Source: Bradyrhizobium sp. AT1
GTDB taxonomy: Bacteria; Pseudomonadota; Alphaproteobacteria; Rhizobiales; Xanthobacteraceae
NCBI RefSeq assembly: GCF_001590795.1
Contig: NZ_JXDL01000001.1
Location: 6,351,079 to 6,410,036 of the forward strand
DNA length: 58,958 nucleotides
Direction of reading: 5' to 3'
This document shows positions 26,324 to 35,336 of the stretch, in pieces. The position numbers were made by a program, and so were the translations under genes. Below the pieces are notes generated by a model. It was not told the DNA's origin. It saw only the letters and a program-made list of their open reading frames with translations, and made no database searches. Position 1 is the stretch's first letter. Each line of letters begins with the position of its first letter.

Positions 26324-27649
26324 TTAGTCGCCCCGGAGCATGTCCCTGAGCTCGCGGAACGGATCGGCGCTCGGGGGCGCGGAAGCATCCTGTCGCATCG
26401 CGCCGTAGATTCTCGGAACCATGTCGATCGCCTGGTCGAGACCCGAATCACGTCCCGACTGATATCCGCCCATCAGGCGAAGGTCGCGCGTGTCCTCGTA
26501 TTTTGCGATCATGGAGCGCAGCTTGCTCACCAATTCGCGCTCTTCGGGGTCCCAGACGTTGTGAGCGAGGCGGGAGACCGAGGCCAGAACGTCGACGGCT
26601 GGATAGCGCGCCTGGTCGGCGATGTGCCTTGACAGCACGATATGCCCGTCGAGCGTGCTGCGGATGGTGTCGGCGATCGGCTCGTTGTGATCGTCACCGT
26701 CGACCAGCACGGAGAAGATGCCGGTGATGGTGCCGGAACCTTCCTCGCCGGGGCCGGCGCGTTCCAACAGGCGCGGCAGATCGGTAAACACCGTCGGTGC
26801 GTAGCCGCGCGCCACCGCGGGCTCGCCGGCGGCGAGCGCGACCTCGCGGGCGGCGTGGGCGAAACGGGTGATCGAATCGACCATCAGCAGCACCGATTCG
26901 CCCCGGTCGCGGAAATATTCGGCGACCGCCATGGCCGTCTTCGGCGCCAGCCGCCGCATCATCGGGCTTTCGTCTCCCGTCGACACGATGGTGACGGCGC
27001 GCTGGCGATCGTTGCCCAGCACATCCTCGATGAACTCGCGCACCTCGCGGCCGCGCTCGCCGACCAGGGCCAGCACGACGGTGTCGAAACCCTGGCTGCG
27101 CGCGAGCATCGCGAGCAGCGTCGATTTGCCGACGCCGGAGCCGGCAAAGATGCCGACGCGCTGGCCGGCGCAGATCGGCGCGAACAGATCGATGACGCGC
27201 ACGCCGGTGCGCAGCGGCTTGTGCACGCGTGCGCGCTTCATGGCCGACGGCGCCTCGGCCTCAGCCGAGACCGCCTGGGGGCCCGGGGTGAGGGGGCCGA
27301 GGCCATCCAGCGGCGCGCCGAGGGCGTTGATGACACGGCCCTTCCAGCTCGGATCGGGCGCAAATGACAGAGGCGGCATCCGGTAGGCGACCGAGCCGAG
27401 GCCGCCGGCAAATTGCCGGTCGAAGGGCTTCGCCACGATGCCCTCGCTGTCGATCCGCACCACCTCGCCGATCTGGGGCTTGCCGGCCGAATTGACGCCG
27501 ATGAGCTCGCCGAGCCTGACGAAGCGCGACAGGCCGGAGACACGGAAATGCGTCGGCGCGATCTCGGAGATCGCGCCGCTGACGCTTGCCAGGGGAGTGC
27601 TCTGCTGAAGCTCCAGCAGCGCCCACTCGAGTTGCCGAAGAGCGTTCAA
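26324..27649 (-). CDS. fliI: Flagellar export ATPase FliI
   Basis: The 441-residue protein starts with TTG; no ATG fits and the reading frame covers the whole family. Walker A AGSGVGKST (169-177), LVGERGREVREF (195-206) and Walker B VLLMVDSITRFA (253-264) are diagnostic. PTVFTDLPRLLERAG and the SRHIADQARYPAVDVLAS tail follow the F1-ATPase beta-like pattern. The ATPase energises docking and unfolding of export substrates at FlhA/FlhB. It is third in a minus-strand group with flgF and a DUF1217 gene. No FliJ gene is next to it. Confidence 0.97.
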   Translation of the reverse strand: MNALRQLEWALLELQQSTPLASVSGAISEIAPTHFRVSGLSRFVRLGELIGVNSAGKPQIGEVVRIDSEGIVAKPFDRQFAGGLGSVAYRMPPLSFAPDPSWKGRVINALGAPLDGLGPLTPGPQAVSAEAEAPSAMKRARVHKPLRTGVRVIDLFAPICAGQRVGIFAGSGVGKSTLLAMLARSQGFDTVVLALVGERGREVREFIEDVLGNDRQRAVTIVSTGDESPMMRRLAPKTAMAVAEYFRDRGESVLLMVDSITRFAHAAREVALAAGEPAVARGYAPTVFTDLPRLLERAGPGEEGSGTITGIFSVLVDGDDHNEPIADTIRSTLDGHIVLSRHIADQARYPAVDVLASVSRLAHNVWDPEERELVSKLRSMIAKYEDTRDLRLMGGYQSGRDSGLDQAIDMVPRIYGAMRQDASAPPSADPFRELRDMLRGD

Positions 27650-27691
27650 GGTATCCGTCCAACCTCAATCTCAATGCGCGCGGGGCGCAGA

Positions 27692-28420
27692 CTATTTGCC
27701 AGGCTCGCCCAGCGTCCGGATGGCATTCTGCAGTGAGCTCTCGGTGCCCTCGATCATCGAATTGGTGCCGTCGAAGGCGCGTGAGGCCGCGATCAGCTTG
27801 GTCAATTCCATCATCGGGTTGGCGCCGGAGCCCTCGACATAGCCCTGCTTGAAGCCGTCGCGGGAGAAATCGGCGATGGCGGTCGCGGGCCGGTCCGGCG
27901 TCACGCCGGAATTGCCGTAGCGCTCGAGACTGGCATCGGCCGGGATGTTGAACAGGCCGAGGGTGCCGATCTCGTTGTTGTCCTGGGTGATCGCGCCGCT
28001 GCGCGCGATCGAGATCGGTCCGCCGTTGGGGTCGAGCGTGATCTGCGCGCCCCCGGAATCGACGACCGGAAAGCCGCTCACGGTCTGAAGATCGCCGTTG
28101 GGGGCGATCTGGAGCCGGCCGTCACGGGTGTAGACCGTGCCGTTCGGGCCGGCGAAGGCGATCCAGCCCTGGCCGACCACGGCGACGTCGAGCGGGTTGC
28201 CGCTCTCGGTGATGTTGCCTTGCTCGCGCGAGATGATGTTGTCGCCGGGCGAGGAGAAGGCGACCGGGTTCGGGCCCGCCTTGGACAGCACGGTCTCGAA
28301 CTTCACCACGTCGGTGCGGAACGCCGCCGTGTTGACGTTGGCGACGTTGTTGGCGATCGTCTGGAGGCGCTTTTCGAGGGCGACCTGGGCCGACAATCCC
28401 ACATAGAGGGCCGATTGCAT
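27692..28420 (-). CDS. flgF: Flagellar basal-body proximal rod protein FlgF
   Basis: The 242-residue protein begins MQSALYVGLSAQVALEKRLQ, followed by TIANNVANVNTAAFR, the N-terminal heptad-repeat motif of axial proteins. The C-terminal QGYVEGSGANPMMELTKLIAASRAFDGTN is the matching axial helix. FlgF forms part of the proximal rod with FlgB and FlgC. It lies between a DUF1217 gene (4 bases) and fliI (42 bases), on the strand opposite the other rod genes. Confidence 0.96.
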   Translation of the reverse strand: MQSALYVGLSAQVALEKRLQTIANNVANVNTAAFRTDVVKFETVLSKAGPNPVAFSSPGDNIISREQGNITESGNPLDVAVVGQGWIAFAGPNGTVYTRDGRLQIAPNGDLQTVSGFPVVDSGGAQITLDPNGGPISIARSGAITQDNNEIGTLGLFNIPADASLERYGNSGVTPDRPATAIADFSRDGFKQGYVEGSGANPMMELTKLIAASRAFDGTNSMIEGTESSLQNAIRTLGEPGK

Positions 28421-28423
28421 GAC

Positions 28424-29209
28424 TTACCTGTTGAACCTGATGTTCTGAAGAGTCGTGAGCATGTTGGTATCCATGCTGGCCGAGGATGCGCCCCCAATCA
28501 GGACCAGCGCGGAATTGGTCGAGTTGTTGCTCTGGGCCTGGGTCGCGTCCCACATCGCCGCAAAGCGCTGCACGAATTTGGTGACCTTGGCTGGGTCCTT
28601 GAAATCGGCGAGGTTGATCCTGCTCGTGATCATCTTGGCCTGGGCGTCGATGTTGGCCGCGCTGATCGTCGAGGGCAGGCCGAGCGCGGTCTGAACCACT
28701 TGCGTCAGCGCCTTGTCCGCGAGGACCTGGTAGGCGGTCGTGATCGTGGACGCTTTGCGGGTGAAATAGAGCGCCAGCCGCAGACCCTCGTTCTGGTCGC
28801 CGGCCTTCTGCTCCATCGTCTGCGTGACGTAATGGGTCGCCGTGCCGGTCGTAGCCTGGGCGGTCTTGGTCGCGTTGCTGCCGAGAGCGGCGAAATTGAA
28901 GGCGGTGGCGAATTCCCGGTAGCGGGTGTCGGTCAGCTTGTTGGCGAAGGTGTTCTTGTTCCCGACACCCTCGGTCAACACCTTGCGCATGAACGCCTTG
29001 GCGTAGGTCATGTCGCTGAGGCCGTAGGCCTTCATCGCGTAGGAATAGAGACGATAGTCCTTCAGGAAGTCGTCGATCGTCTTCACGTTGCCGATATGGC
29101 TCAGGAAGTAATCGGTCTCGCGGCTGACATCCGGCTGTGTCGCGACCTGGGTCAGCGACTTGCCCATGTCCTTGGTCAGTCTGGTGTAGTCCGCGATGGT
29201 GGATAGCAT
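28424..29209 (-). CDS. DUF1217 flagellar-cluster protein
   Basis: Starting at the ATG at 29209 (MLSTIADYTRLTKDMGKSLT), the protein has 261 residues; the longer ORF to 29548 runs into motA antisense and is rejected. DUF1217 proteins are helical and occur only in flagellar loci of alphaproteobacteria; some have a duplicated form. FLSHIGNVKTIDDFLKDYRL and KAYGLSDMTYAKAFMRKVL are clear family signatures. It is the first gene of the minus-strand group and diverges from motA across 142 bases. The exact role is unknown; secretion and a filament or hook-associated role have been suggested. Confidence 0.85.
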   Translation of the reverse strand: MLSTIADYTRLTKDMGKSLTQVATQPDVSRETDYFLSHIGNVKTIDDFLKDYRLYSYAMKAYGLSDMTYAKAFMRKVLTEGVGNKNTFANKLTDTRYREFATAFNFAALGSNATKTAQATTGTATHYVTQTMEQKAGDQNEGLRLALYFTRKASTITTAYQVLADKALTQVVQTALGLPSTISAANIDAQAKMITSRINLADFKDPAKVTKFVQRFAAMWDATQAQSNNSTNSALVLIGGASSASMDTNMLTTLQNIRFNR

Positions 29210-29351
29210 GACACGCGCCCCTCTGGCCGCTGTTGCGACGCCGTCCCAAGCTGCCGCCAATTGCTTGCGTGGGGCTGGCGATGGGGAAACCAGCTTCGCG
29301 CAAGGCTCGCCGACTAGATATTCCCGATGGGATCGGCGATGGAGCGGCGCG

Positions 29352-30248
29352 TTGGGCAGTTTCGTGGGGGTTTTCATCACGGTAGCGGCGCTGCTCGGTG
29401 GATTTGCCGCCATGGGCGGGCACCTGGGCGTGCTGATGCAGCCTTGGGAATTCGTGATCATCATGGGGACCGCGATCGGCACCTTCATCGTGGCCAATCC
29501 GTGGAAGACGGTCGTCGATACCGGGGTTGCCTGCATGCAGGCCATCACCGGCGCGGTGCCGAGTGAGCGCTATTATCTCGACCTGCTCGGGGCGCTCCAT
29601 GCCCTGATGCGCGAGCTCAGGGGCAAGGGCCGCAACGAGGTCGAGGCGCATATCGACGACCCCGCGTCCTCCGAGATCTTCAAGGCGTTCCCGAGCGTGC
29701 TTGGCGATCCCTCGCTGCTCCAGTTCATCTGCGATTACGTCCGCCTCATCATCATGGGCAATGCGCGCACGCACGAGATCGAAGCGCTGATGGACGAGGA
29801 GATCCACACCATCGTGAAGGGCAAGCTGGCGCCCTATCATGCGCTGGTGACGGTGTCCGAGGCGCTGCCGGCGCTGGGCATCGTCGCTGCCGTGCTCGGC
29901 GTCATCAAGGCGATGGGCGCGCTCGACCAGTCCCCGAAGCTGCTGGGCGGCTTCATCGGCGCGGCCCTGGTCGGCACCTTCGCCGGCATCTTCCTGTCCT
30001 ACGGCGTCCTTTCGCCCTTCGCGATCAAGATCAAGATGACGCGCGAGAAGAAGTGCCGTCCCTACATCATCGTCAAGCAGACGCTGCTGGCCTTCATGAA
30101 CGGCGCCATGCCGCAGATCGCCGTCGAGCACGGCCGCAAGATGATCGCGAGCAGCGAGCGGCCCTCGATCGACGTGGTCGAGAACGAGACGATCGCAGGC
30201 CCCAAGGCCGTCGTGTCCGAAGCTGAACCGAAGGCGGCCCGCGCATGA
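29352..30248 (+). CDS. motA: Flagellar motor stator protein MotA
   Basis: The start is set at TTG 29352: GGAG lies seven bases upstream and the protein then begins GSFVGVFITVAALLGGFAAM, the expected first membrane helix. The ORF extension to 29196 overlaps the divergent gene and lacks homology. At 298 residues the length fits rhizobial MotA. Four membrane segments are seen, including VTVSEALPALGIVAAVLGVI and AALVGTFAGIFLSYGVLSP. MotA forms the five-subunit ring around MotB that drives rotation by ion flow. Its TGA overlaps the fliM ATG. Confidence 0.93.
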   Translation: MGSFVGVFITVAALLGGFAAMGGHLGVLMQPWEFVIIMGTAIGTFIVANPWKTVVDTGVACMQAITGAVPSERYYLDLLGALHALMRELRGKGRNEVEAHIDDPASSEIFKAFPSVLGDPSLLQFICDYVRLIIMGNARTHEIEALMDEEIHTIVKGKLAPYHALVTVSEALPALGIVAAVLGVIKAMGALDQSPKLLGGFIGAALVGTFAGIFLSYGVLSPFAIKIKMTREKKCRPYIIVKQTLLAFMNGAMPQIAVEHGRKMIASSERPSIDVVENETIAGPKAVVSEAEPKAARA

Positions 30249-31189
30249 TGATGGGAGACGACGTCAGCGTCGATCACAAGAAGCAGCTCCCGAACTATCT
30301 GCTGGACGCTGCCGGCATATCGATCGAACGCATGCCGATGCTCAATGTGATCTTCGATCGCATGGCGGCATCGTGCACCGACAGCCTGCAGCCGATGGCG
30401 GGAACGCCGTGCTATTTCTCGGTCAACGGCATCACCAACGATCCCCTCGGCGACATCATCAAGGATTACGAGGGCAACGCCGTCGCGGCCGTGCTCTATG
30501 CCGAGCAGTGGGATTCGCGCGTCATCATCATGCTGGACCGCGACTTCGTGTTCACGATGGTCGAGGCCATGTTCGGCTCCGACGGCGCCGAACCGCCGCT
30601 CGACGTCGAGCGCACCTTCTCGAACATCGAGATCCGCCTGGTCCAGGCGCTGTTCGAGCGCTTCGCCAAAGCGCTGCAAGGCGCCTTCGCCGGAACGTCC
30701 AACGTCACCTTCCGCGTCGAGCGGGTCGAGACGGCGATGGCCTCGCTGGCGATCGGGCGCGCCAGCAACATGTCGATCTGCGCGAACATGATGGTGCAGG
30801 CGCTCTACCGCGGCGGCCAGATGTTCCTGATCATTCCGCACTCCGCGCTCAACCCGCTGCGTCAGAAGCTTGCAACCGTCACCGCCAGCGACGGCCGCAC
30901 GACCGATCCGCGCTGGCGCGAGCAGATGGAGAGCGAGGTCCATCGGACCGAGGTGACGCTGAGCGCGGTGCTCGACGAGAAGATGATCTCGCTCGAGGAC
31001 GTCGTGCAGTTCAAGGTGGGGCAGGTGCTGGAGCTGGAGGCCACGCCGCGCACGCTGGCGCGCCTCGAAAGCAACAATCAGGTGTTGTTCTGGTGTCAGA
31101 TCGGCCAGCTCGATGGCTATTACGCCATGCAGGTGGCCGATCCCGTGGATCAGAAACGGGAGTTCGTTGATGATATCCTATCTCGTTGA
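30245..31189 (+). CDS. fliM: Flagellar motor switch protein FliM
   Basis: The 314-residue protein starts in the ATGA overlapping motA. The middle CheC-like domain (about 45-225) includes YAEQWDSRVIIMLDRDFVFT and ALYRGGQMFLIIPHSALNPL. The C-terminal SpoA domain (about 240-310) has DVVQFKVGQVLELEATPRTL, shared with FliN. The canonical N-terminal CheY-P-binding peptide (LSQxEIDALL) is not seen; residues 1-30 read VDHKKQLPNYLLDAAGISIE instead. FliM links the C-ring to FliG and receives the turning signal. Confidence 0.95.
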   Translation: MMMGDDVSVDHKKQLPNYLLDAAGISIERMPMLNVIFDRMAASCTDSLQPMAGTPCYFSVNGITNDPLGDIIKDYEGNAVAAVLYAEQWDSRVIIMLDRDFVFTMVEAMFGSDGAEPPLDVERTFSNIEIRLVQALFERFAKALQGAFAGTSNVTFRVERVETAMASLAIGRASNMSICANMMVQALYRGGQMFLIIPHSALNPLRQKLATVTASDGRTTDPRWREQMESEVHRTEVTLSAVLDEKMISLEDVVQFKVGQVLELEATPRTLARLESNNQVLFWCQIGQLDGYYAMQVADPVDQKREFVDDILSR

Positions 31190-31484
31190 TGCCGTGCTGC
31201 TGATCGCGCTGGCCTTCACCAGCATGCGGGTGACCCGGATGCATCGTGAGCTGGCGCGTCTGCGCAGCTACCAGGGCGAATTCTCCAGCATCGTGCACGA
31301 GACGGCGGGCGCCTTCGACACGGTCATCACCGCGGCGCATGATTCCACCGCCAATCTAGGACGCCTCGCCAACGTGCTGAGCACCAAGATCGATCAGGCC
31401 CATGAGGCGATCGCGGCGCTCGATGCCCGCAGCGGGTGCGCGCCGGTCGCGACCGCCGGCGGGCCCGAGGTGAACAAGCACTGA
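31170..31484 (+). CDS. DUF6468-type flagellar-cluster membrane protein
   Basis: The ATG at 31170 overlaps the fliM end by 20 bases and has CGGGAG seven bases upstream. The 104-residue protein has a single N-terminal membrane helix (SYLVDAVLLIALAFTSMRV) followed by a cytoplasmic or periplasmic coiled-coil-like part (MHRELARLRSYQGEFSSIVH) and a short Pro/Gly tail. It sits between fliM and fliN, a position conserved in alphaproteobacterial flagellar clusters. Function unknown. Confidence 0.7.
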   Translation: MISYLVDAVLLIALAFTSMRVTRMHRELARLRSYQGEFSSIVHETAGAFDTVITAAHDSTANLGRLANVLSTKIDQAHEAIAALDARSGCAPVATAGGPEVNKH

Positions 31485-31560
31485 AGCCGAAGCCGGCAGA
31501 ACCAATACGAACGGAACGCTGGGGCGTTCCGGGAGCGGAACGACCAAGAGGCGATACCAG

Positions 31561-31950
31561 ATGGCGCAATCCTTCGACTATGACTCTGCCACGCGAGCAC
31601 CTGCCGCCGACGAGGGGCATACGGAAACGACCCCGCTGGAGCGGCTCGCGGAGATCGCCGCGCGCACCGCGGAAGAGAGCGGCAAGTTCGCCAATGTCGA
31701 CGCCATCCTGCGCATTCCCGTCACCATGCAGGTGGTGCTGGGATCGGCGACCATCCCGGTCGCGAACCTGATGAAGCTCGGCCGCGGCGCGGTGGTTCCG
31801 CTCGACCACCGGGTCGGCGAGCCCGTCGACGTCGTCGTCAACGGCCGCATCGTCGCCCGCGGCGAGGTGGTCGTCGTCGAAGAGGACAATTCCCGCTTCG
31901 GCGTCTCGCTCACGGAGATCGTCGGTCCGCTGGGGCAGGGCGATAGCTGA
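31561..31950 (+). CDS. fliN: Flagellar motor switch protein FliN
   Basis: The 129-residue protein has a polar N-terminal 45 residues and a C-terminal SpoA domain: ILRIPVTMQVVLGSATIPVA, LGRGAVVPLDHRVGEPVDVV and IVARGEVVVVEEDNSRFGVS. These are diagnostic of FliN. FliN forms the bottom of the C-ring with FliM and also docks the FliH-FliI export complex. It precedes fliG by two bases. Confidence 0.96.
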   Translation: MAQSFDYDSATRAPAADEGHTETTPLERLAEIAARTAEESGKFANVDAILRIPVTMQVVLGSATIPVANLMKLGRGAVVPLDHRVGEPVDVVVNGRIVARGEVVVVEEDNSRFGVSLTEIVGPLGQGDS

Positions 31951-31952
31951 CC

Positions 31953-32993
31953 ATGGCGGCACAGGTCGGCATCGCTCCCATCAAGCAGCGAGGCGTTGCC
32001 GCGCTGGGCGGAACGGAAAAAGTCGCGGCGCTGCTGCTGGCCATGGGCCGGCAGGCGGCCGCGAGCGTGCTCGCGCAATTCGAGCCCCAGGACATTCGCG
32101 TTGTCACCAAGGCCGCGGCCGAGCTGCGACCGATCACGGCGCAGGAGCTCGAATCCATCGTCGAGGAGTTCGCCCAGCAGTTCTCGATGGGCGCGAACAT
32201 TCTCGGCACGCTCGGCGGCCTGGAGGCCGTGCTCGGCGACGTGCTTCCCGCCGACCAGGTGTCGGCGATCATGTCGGACCTGCTCGGCAATTCGAGCCGG
32301 TCGGTCTGGGATCGCGTCTCGTCGGTGTCGGAAAACTCGCTGGCGACCTACCTCTCCAAGGAGCATCCGCAGACCGCGGCGCTGATCCTGTCCAAGGTCA
32401 AGCCGTCCTGCGCCGCCAAGGTGATGAGCCAGCTGCCCTCGAGCCTGCGCAACGAACTGATGCGGCGCGTGCTCAGCCTCAAGCCGATCGTCGACGACGC
32501 GATGAAGGTGCTCGAGAAGACGCTGCACGAAGACCTGACGCTCAATTTTGCCCGCAACCTCGGCGCCGACACCTATGCCCGCGTCGCCGACATCATCAAC
32601 AAGATGGAGCGTGGCCATATCGAGGACATGCTGAAGAGCCTGTCGGAGAAGCGGCCGAAGTCGGCCGAAGTGCTGAAGGAGCTGCTGTTCACCTTCGACG
32701 ACGTGACCAACCTGACGCCGAAGGCACGCACCATGATCTTCGACCAAGTGCCGACCGATCGCATCGTCATCGCGCTGAAGGGAACCGACAAGCATTTCCG
32801 CGAACTGATCCTGTCCTCGGTCGCATCGCGCGTCCGCCGCGTCGTCGAGCACGAGCTCGCCATCGGCGAACCCTCGAACCAGCGCGACGTGCTGGAGGCG
32901 CGGCGCGTGATCACCGATCTCGCGCTCGACCTCGCGGAGAAGGGCGAAATCGAGCTCAATCCCGAGCAGGAGGATGAGCTGGTCTTCCGCTGA
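31953..32993 (+). CDS. fliG: Flagellar motor switch protein FliG
   Basis: The 346-residue protein shows the armadillo-like repeats of FliG: GTEKVAALLLAMGRQAAASV at the N-terminal FliF-binding domain, EHPQTAALILSKVKPSCAAK with the middle-domain EHPQ motif at about residue 130, and the C-terminal torque helix region around SSVASRVRRVVEHELAIGEP, which contacts MotA. The tail NPEQEDELVF is family-typical. Order fliN-fliG-flhB matches other rhizobial clusters. Confidence 0.97.
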   Translation: MAAQVGIAPIKQRGVAALGGTEKVAALLLAMGRQAAASVLAQFEPQDIRVVTKAAAELRPITAQELESIVEEFAQQFSMGANILGTLGGLEAVLGDVLPADQVSAIMSDLLGNSSRSVWDRVSSVSENSLATYLSKEHPQTAALILSKVKPSCAAKVMSQLPSSLRNELMRRVLSLKPIVDDAMKVLEKTLHEDLTLNFARNLGADTYARVADIINKMERGHIEDMLKSLSEKRPKSAEVLKELLFTFDDVTNLTPKARTMIFDQVPTDRIVIALKGTDKHFRELILSSVASRVRRVVEHELAIGEPSNQRDVLEARRVITDLALDLAEKGEIELNPEQEDELVFR

Positions 32994-33006
32994 CCGCTGA
33001 ACGGGC

Positions 33007-34092
33007 ATGGCAGAATCATCCGATCAGGAGAGCAAGACAGAAGAGCCGACCGAGAAGAAAGTCCGTGATGCGCTCGAACAGGGCAAGATCCCGGTCTCTC
33101 GGGAGGCCTCCATTTTTGCCTCGATGGCCGCGCTGCTGGTCATTCAGGCGTTCCTGATCGGTCAGGGCGTGCAGCAATTGACGCCGATGTTGACGAGCCT
33201 GCTGGACGATCCCGAAGGCTTTCCGCTTTCGACCGGTGCGGACGCGCAGAACCTGCTCACCGTGGTCGGCCTCCAGGCGCTGCGCTTCCTGACGCCGCTG
33301 GTCGTCATCCTCATGGTGTTCGGGCTTGCGTCCTCGCTGCTGCAGAACGCGCCGCGCCTGGTGCTGGAGCGCATCAAGCCGGACCTGTCGCGGATCTCCC
33401 CGATCGGCGGCTGGAGCCGGCTGTTCGGAACGCAGGGGCTCGTCGAGTTCGCCAAATCGCTGTTCAAGCTCGCCGCGGTGACCTCCGTGGTCGTCTTCGT
33501 CTTGCGCGCGTCGGAGGCGAGGGCGTTCGAGGCGATGTACACCGATCCCGTCGCGCTGCCGGAGATGATCCTCAACATCGCGATGCGGATCGTCTCGGCG
33601 ATCTGCATCGCGACCATCGTTCTGGTGGCAATCGATCTCGCCTGGGCGCGCTTTCATTGGCGGCGCGAGCTGCGCATGACCAAGCAGGAGATCAAGGACG
33701 AGCACAAGCAGGCCGAGGGCGATCCGCTGGTCAAGGCGCGCCTGCGCTCGCTGGCACGCGATCGCTCACGGCAGCGCATGATCGCGTCCGTGCCGCGCGC
33801 GACGCTGGTGATCGCCAACCCCACGCACTTCGCCATCGCGCTGCGTTACAACCGCGAGGAAAACCCCGCGCCGCTGGTCGTGGCCAAGGGTATGGACGTG
33901 ATCGCGCTGAAGATCCGCGAGGTCGCCGAGCAGAACCGAATTCCCGTCATCGAGAACAGGGCGCTGGCGCGCGCGCTCTACGAGGCGGTCCAGGTCGATC
34001 AGGTGATTCCGGCGGAGTTTTTCCGGCCCGTCGCCGAGATCATCTACTTCCTGCAGTCGAAGCAGGCGCCGCGCACCGAGAAGGTCCAGTAG
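33007..34092 (+). CDS. flhB: Flagellar export gate protein FlhB
   Basis: The 361-residue protein begins with the polar ESKTEEPTEKKVRDALEQGK motif found in all FlhB/SctU proteins, then four membrane segments between about 35 and 215. The autocleavage site NPTH is intact at 271-274 (VIANPTHFAIALR), which allows the switch from rod/hook to filament substrate export. It ends 64 bases before flgB, a gap too small for much regulation. Confidence 0.97.
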   Translation: MAESSDQESKTEEPTEKKVRDALEQGKIPVSREASIFASMAALLVIQAFLIGQGVQQLTPMLTSLLDDPEGFPLSTGADAQNLLTVVGLQALRFLTPLVVILMVFGLASSLLQNAPRLVLERIKPDLSRISPIGGWSRLFGTQGLVEFAKSLFKLAAVTSVVVFVLRASEARAFEAMYTDPVALPEMILNIAMRIVSAICIATIVLVAIDLAWARFHWRRELRMTKQEIKDEHKQAEGDPLVKARLRSLARDRSRQRMIASVPRATLVIANPTHFAIALRYNREENPAPLVVAKGMDVIALKIREVAEQNRIPVIENRALARALYEAVQVDQVIPAEFFRPVAEIIYFLQSKQAPRTEKVQ

Positions 34093-34156
34093 ATTTCCGA
34101 GGACGACGTCCGGCCCAACAGCTTGACGAAAGCTTAACGCCCTAGGCTTCTCCCGA

Positions 34157-34558
34157 ATGGACCAGAACGGGGCTGTCGTGGGACCGCTTTATCTCTTCGA
34201 ACTCGCATCGTCGCAGGCGCGCTACCTCGAGCTCCGCCAGTCGACCATCGCCACCAACGTCGCCAACGCCAACACGCCCGGCTTCAGGGCGCGTGACGTC
34301 GAGCCCTTCAACAAGGTGCTCGACGGCATGCCGGTGCGGCTCGCCACGACGTCGCCGTCGCACATGCAGCTGGCCGCAGCCGAGACCGACACGCGCGCGA
34401 CCGCGAAGAAGGACAGCTGGGAAGTGGTTCACTCCGGCAACTCCGTCAGCCTCGAGCAGGAAATGATCAAGGGTAGCGACGTCAATCGCGACTATTCGAT
34501 GAATTCGGCGATCGTGCGGTCGTTCCACCGCATGGTCCTGGCCGGTGCCAAGGCCTGA
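34157..34558 (+). CDS. flgB: Flagellar proximal rod protein FlgB
   Basis: The 133-residue protein contains the axial motif ATNVANANTPGFRARDVEPF near residue 32 and a C-terminal axial helix with DVNRDYSMNSAIVRSFHRMV. FlgB is one of the first rod proteins exported to the periplasm. It starts the flgB-flgC-fliE group, with flgC 12 bases after. Confidence 0.95.
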   Translation: MDQNGAVVGPLYLFELASSQARYLELRQSTIATNVANANTPGFRARDVEPFNKVLDGMPVRLATTSPSHMQLAAAETDTRATAKKDSWEVVHSGNSVSLEQEMIKGSDVNRDYSMNSAIVRSFHRMVLAGAKA

Positions 34559-34569
34559 GGTGAACTGAC

Positions 34570-34986
34570 ATGCTGGACTCACTGAGCGCATCACTGACGG
34601 TCGCGAGCTCCGGGCTCGAAGCGCAATCGACGCGCATGCGCATCGTCTCGGAAAACCTCGCCAACGCGACCTCGACCGGACGCGCCGCCGGCGCCGATCC
34701 CTATCAGCGCAAGACCATCACCTTCGATGCCGCGATGGACCGCGCCTCGGGCTCGCAACTCGCGAAAGTCAAGGAGATCGGCGTCGACACCACGCCGTAC
34801 CGTGTCGAGTACGATCCCGGACATCCCGCCGCCGACAAGGCCGGCTATGTCAAGCTGCCGAACGTCAACATGATGATCGAGATGGCGGACATGCGCGAAG
34901 TCAACCGGTCCTATGAAGCCAATCTCCAGGTCGTGAAACAGGTCAGGTCGATGCTCGGCATGACCATCGACCTCTTAAGGAGCTGA
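34570..34986 (+). CDS. flgC: Flagellar proximal rod protein FlgC
   Basis: 138 residues with the axial N-terminus VASSGLEAQSTRMRIVSENL and ANATSTGRAAGADPY, and the C-terminal VNMMIEMADMREVNRSYEAN typical of FlgC. It polymerises with FlgB and FlgF into the proximal rod. The stop is two bases from the fliE ATG. Confidence 0.96.
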   Translation: MLDSLSASLTVASSGLEAQSTRMRIVSENLANATSTGRAAGADPYQRKTITFDAAMDRASGSQLAKVKEIGVDTTPYRVEYDPGHPAADKAGYVKLPNVNMMIEMADMREVNRSYEANLQVVKQVRSMLGMTIDLLRS

Positions 34987-34988
34987 CA

Positions 34989-35318
34989 ATGCTTGAGGCG
35001 ATTTCATCCACGGCGATCTCCGCAGGACAAGCGGCATCGCGCGCGACCGAGACGCAGGCGATCTCGCCTGCGGCAACGACGGCAGTCCAGTCCTCGGACG
35101 ATGTCGGCTTCGATTCTGTCATGAAGCAGGTGACGAGCGATGCGATCGGGACGCTGAAGGCCGGCGAAGCGGCGTCGATCTCGGCGATGCAAGGCAAGGA
35201 ATCGACGCGGCGCGTCGTTGAGGCGCTGATGTCGGCCGAGCAGGCCCTGCAGACGGCGGTCGCGGTTCGCGACAAGGTCGTGCAAGCCTACCAAGAAGTC
35301 GTGCGGATGTCGATTTGA
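34989..35318 (+). CDS. fliE: Flagellar hook-basal body protein FliE
   Basis: The 109-residue protein has a variable Ser/Ala/Thr-rich N-terminus and the FliE C-terminal helices: DSVMKQVTSDAIGTLKAGEA and ALMSAEQALQTAVAVRDKVV, ending AYQEVVRMSI, the classic FliE tail. FliE joins the MS ring (FliF) to the proximal rod and is the first protein exported. Confidence 0.95.
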   Translation: MLEAISSTAISAGQAASRATETQAISPAATTAVQSSDDVGFDSVMKQVTSDAIGTLKAGEAASISAMQGKESTRRVVEALMSAEQALQTAVAVRDKVVQAYQEVVRMSI

Positions 35319-35336
35319 TCTGAAGGGGTGGAATAA

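Noticed and set aside
29196..29351. Longer N-terminus for MotA from 29196
   Set aside because: It overlaps the divergent DUF1217 start, has no family similarity, and the TTG at 29352 has a better Shine-Dalgarno and gives the expected first helix.
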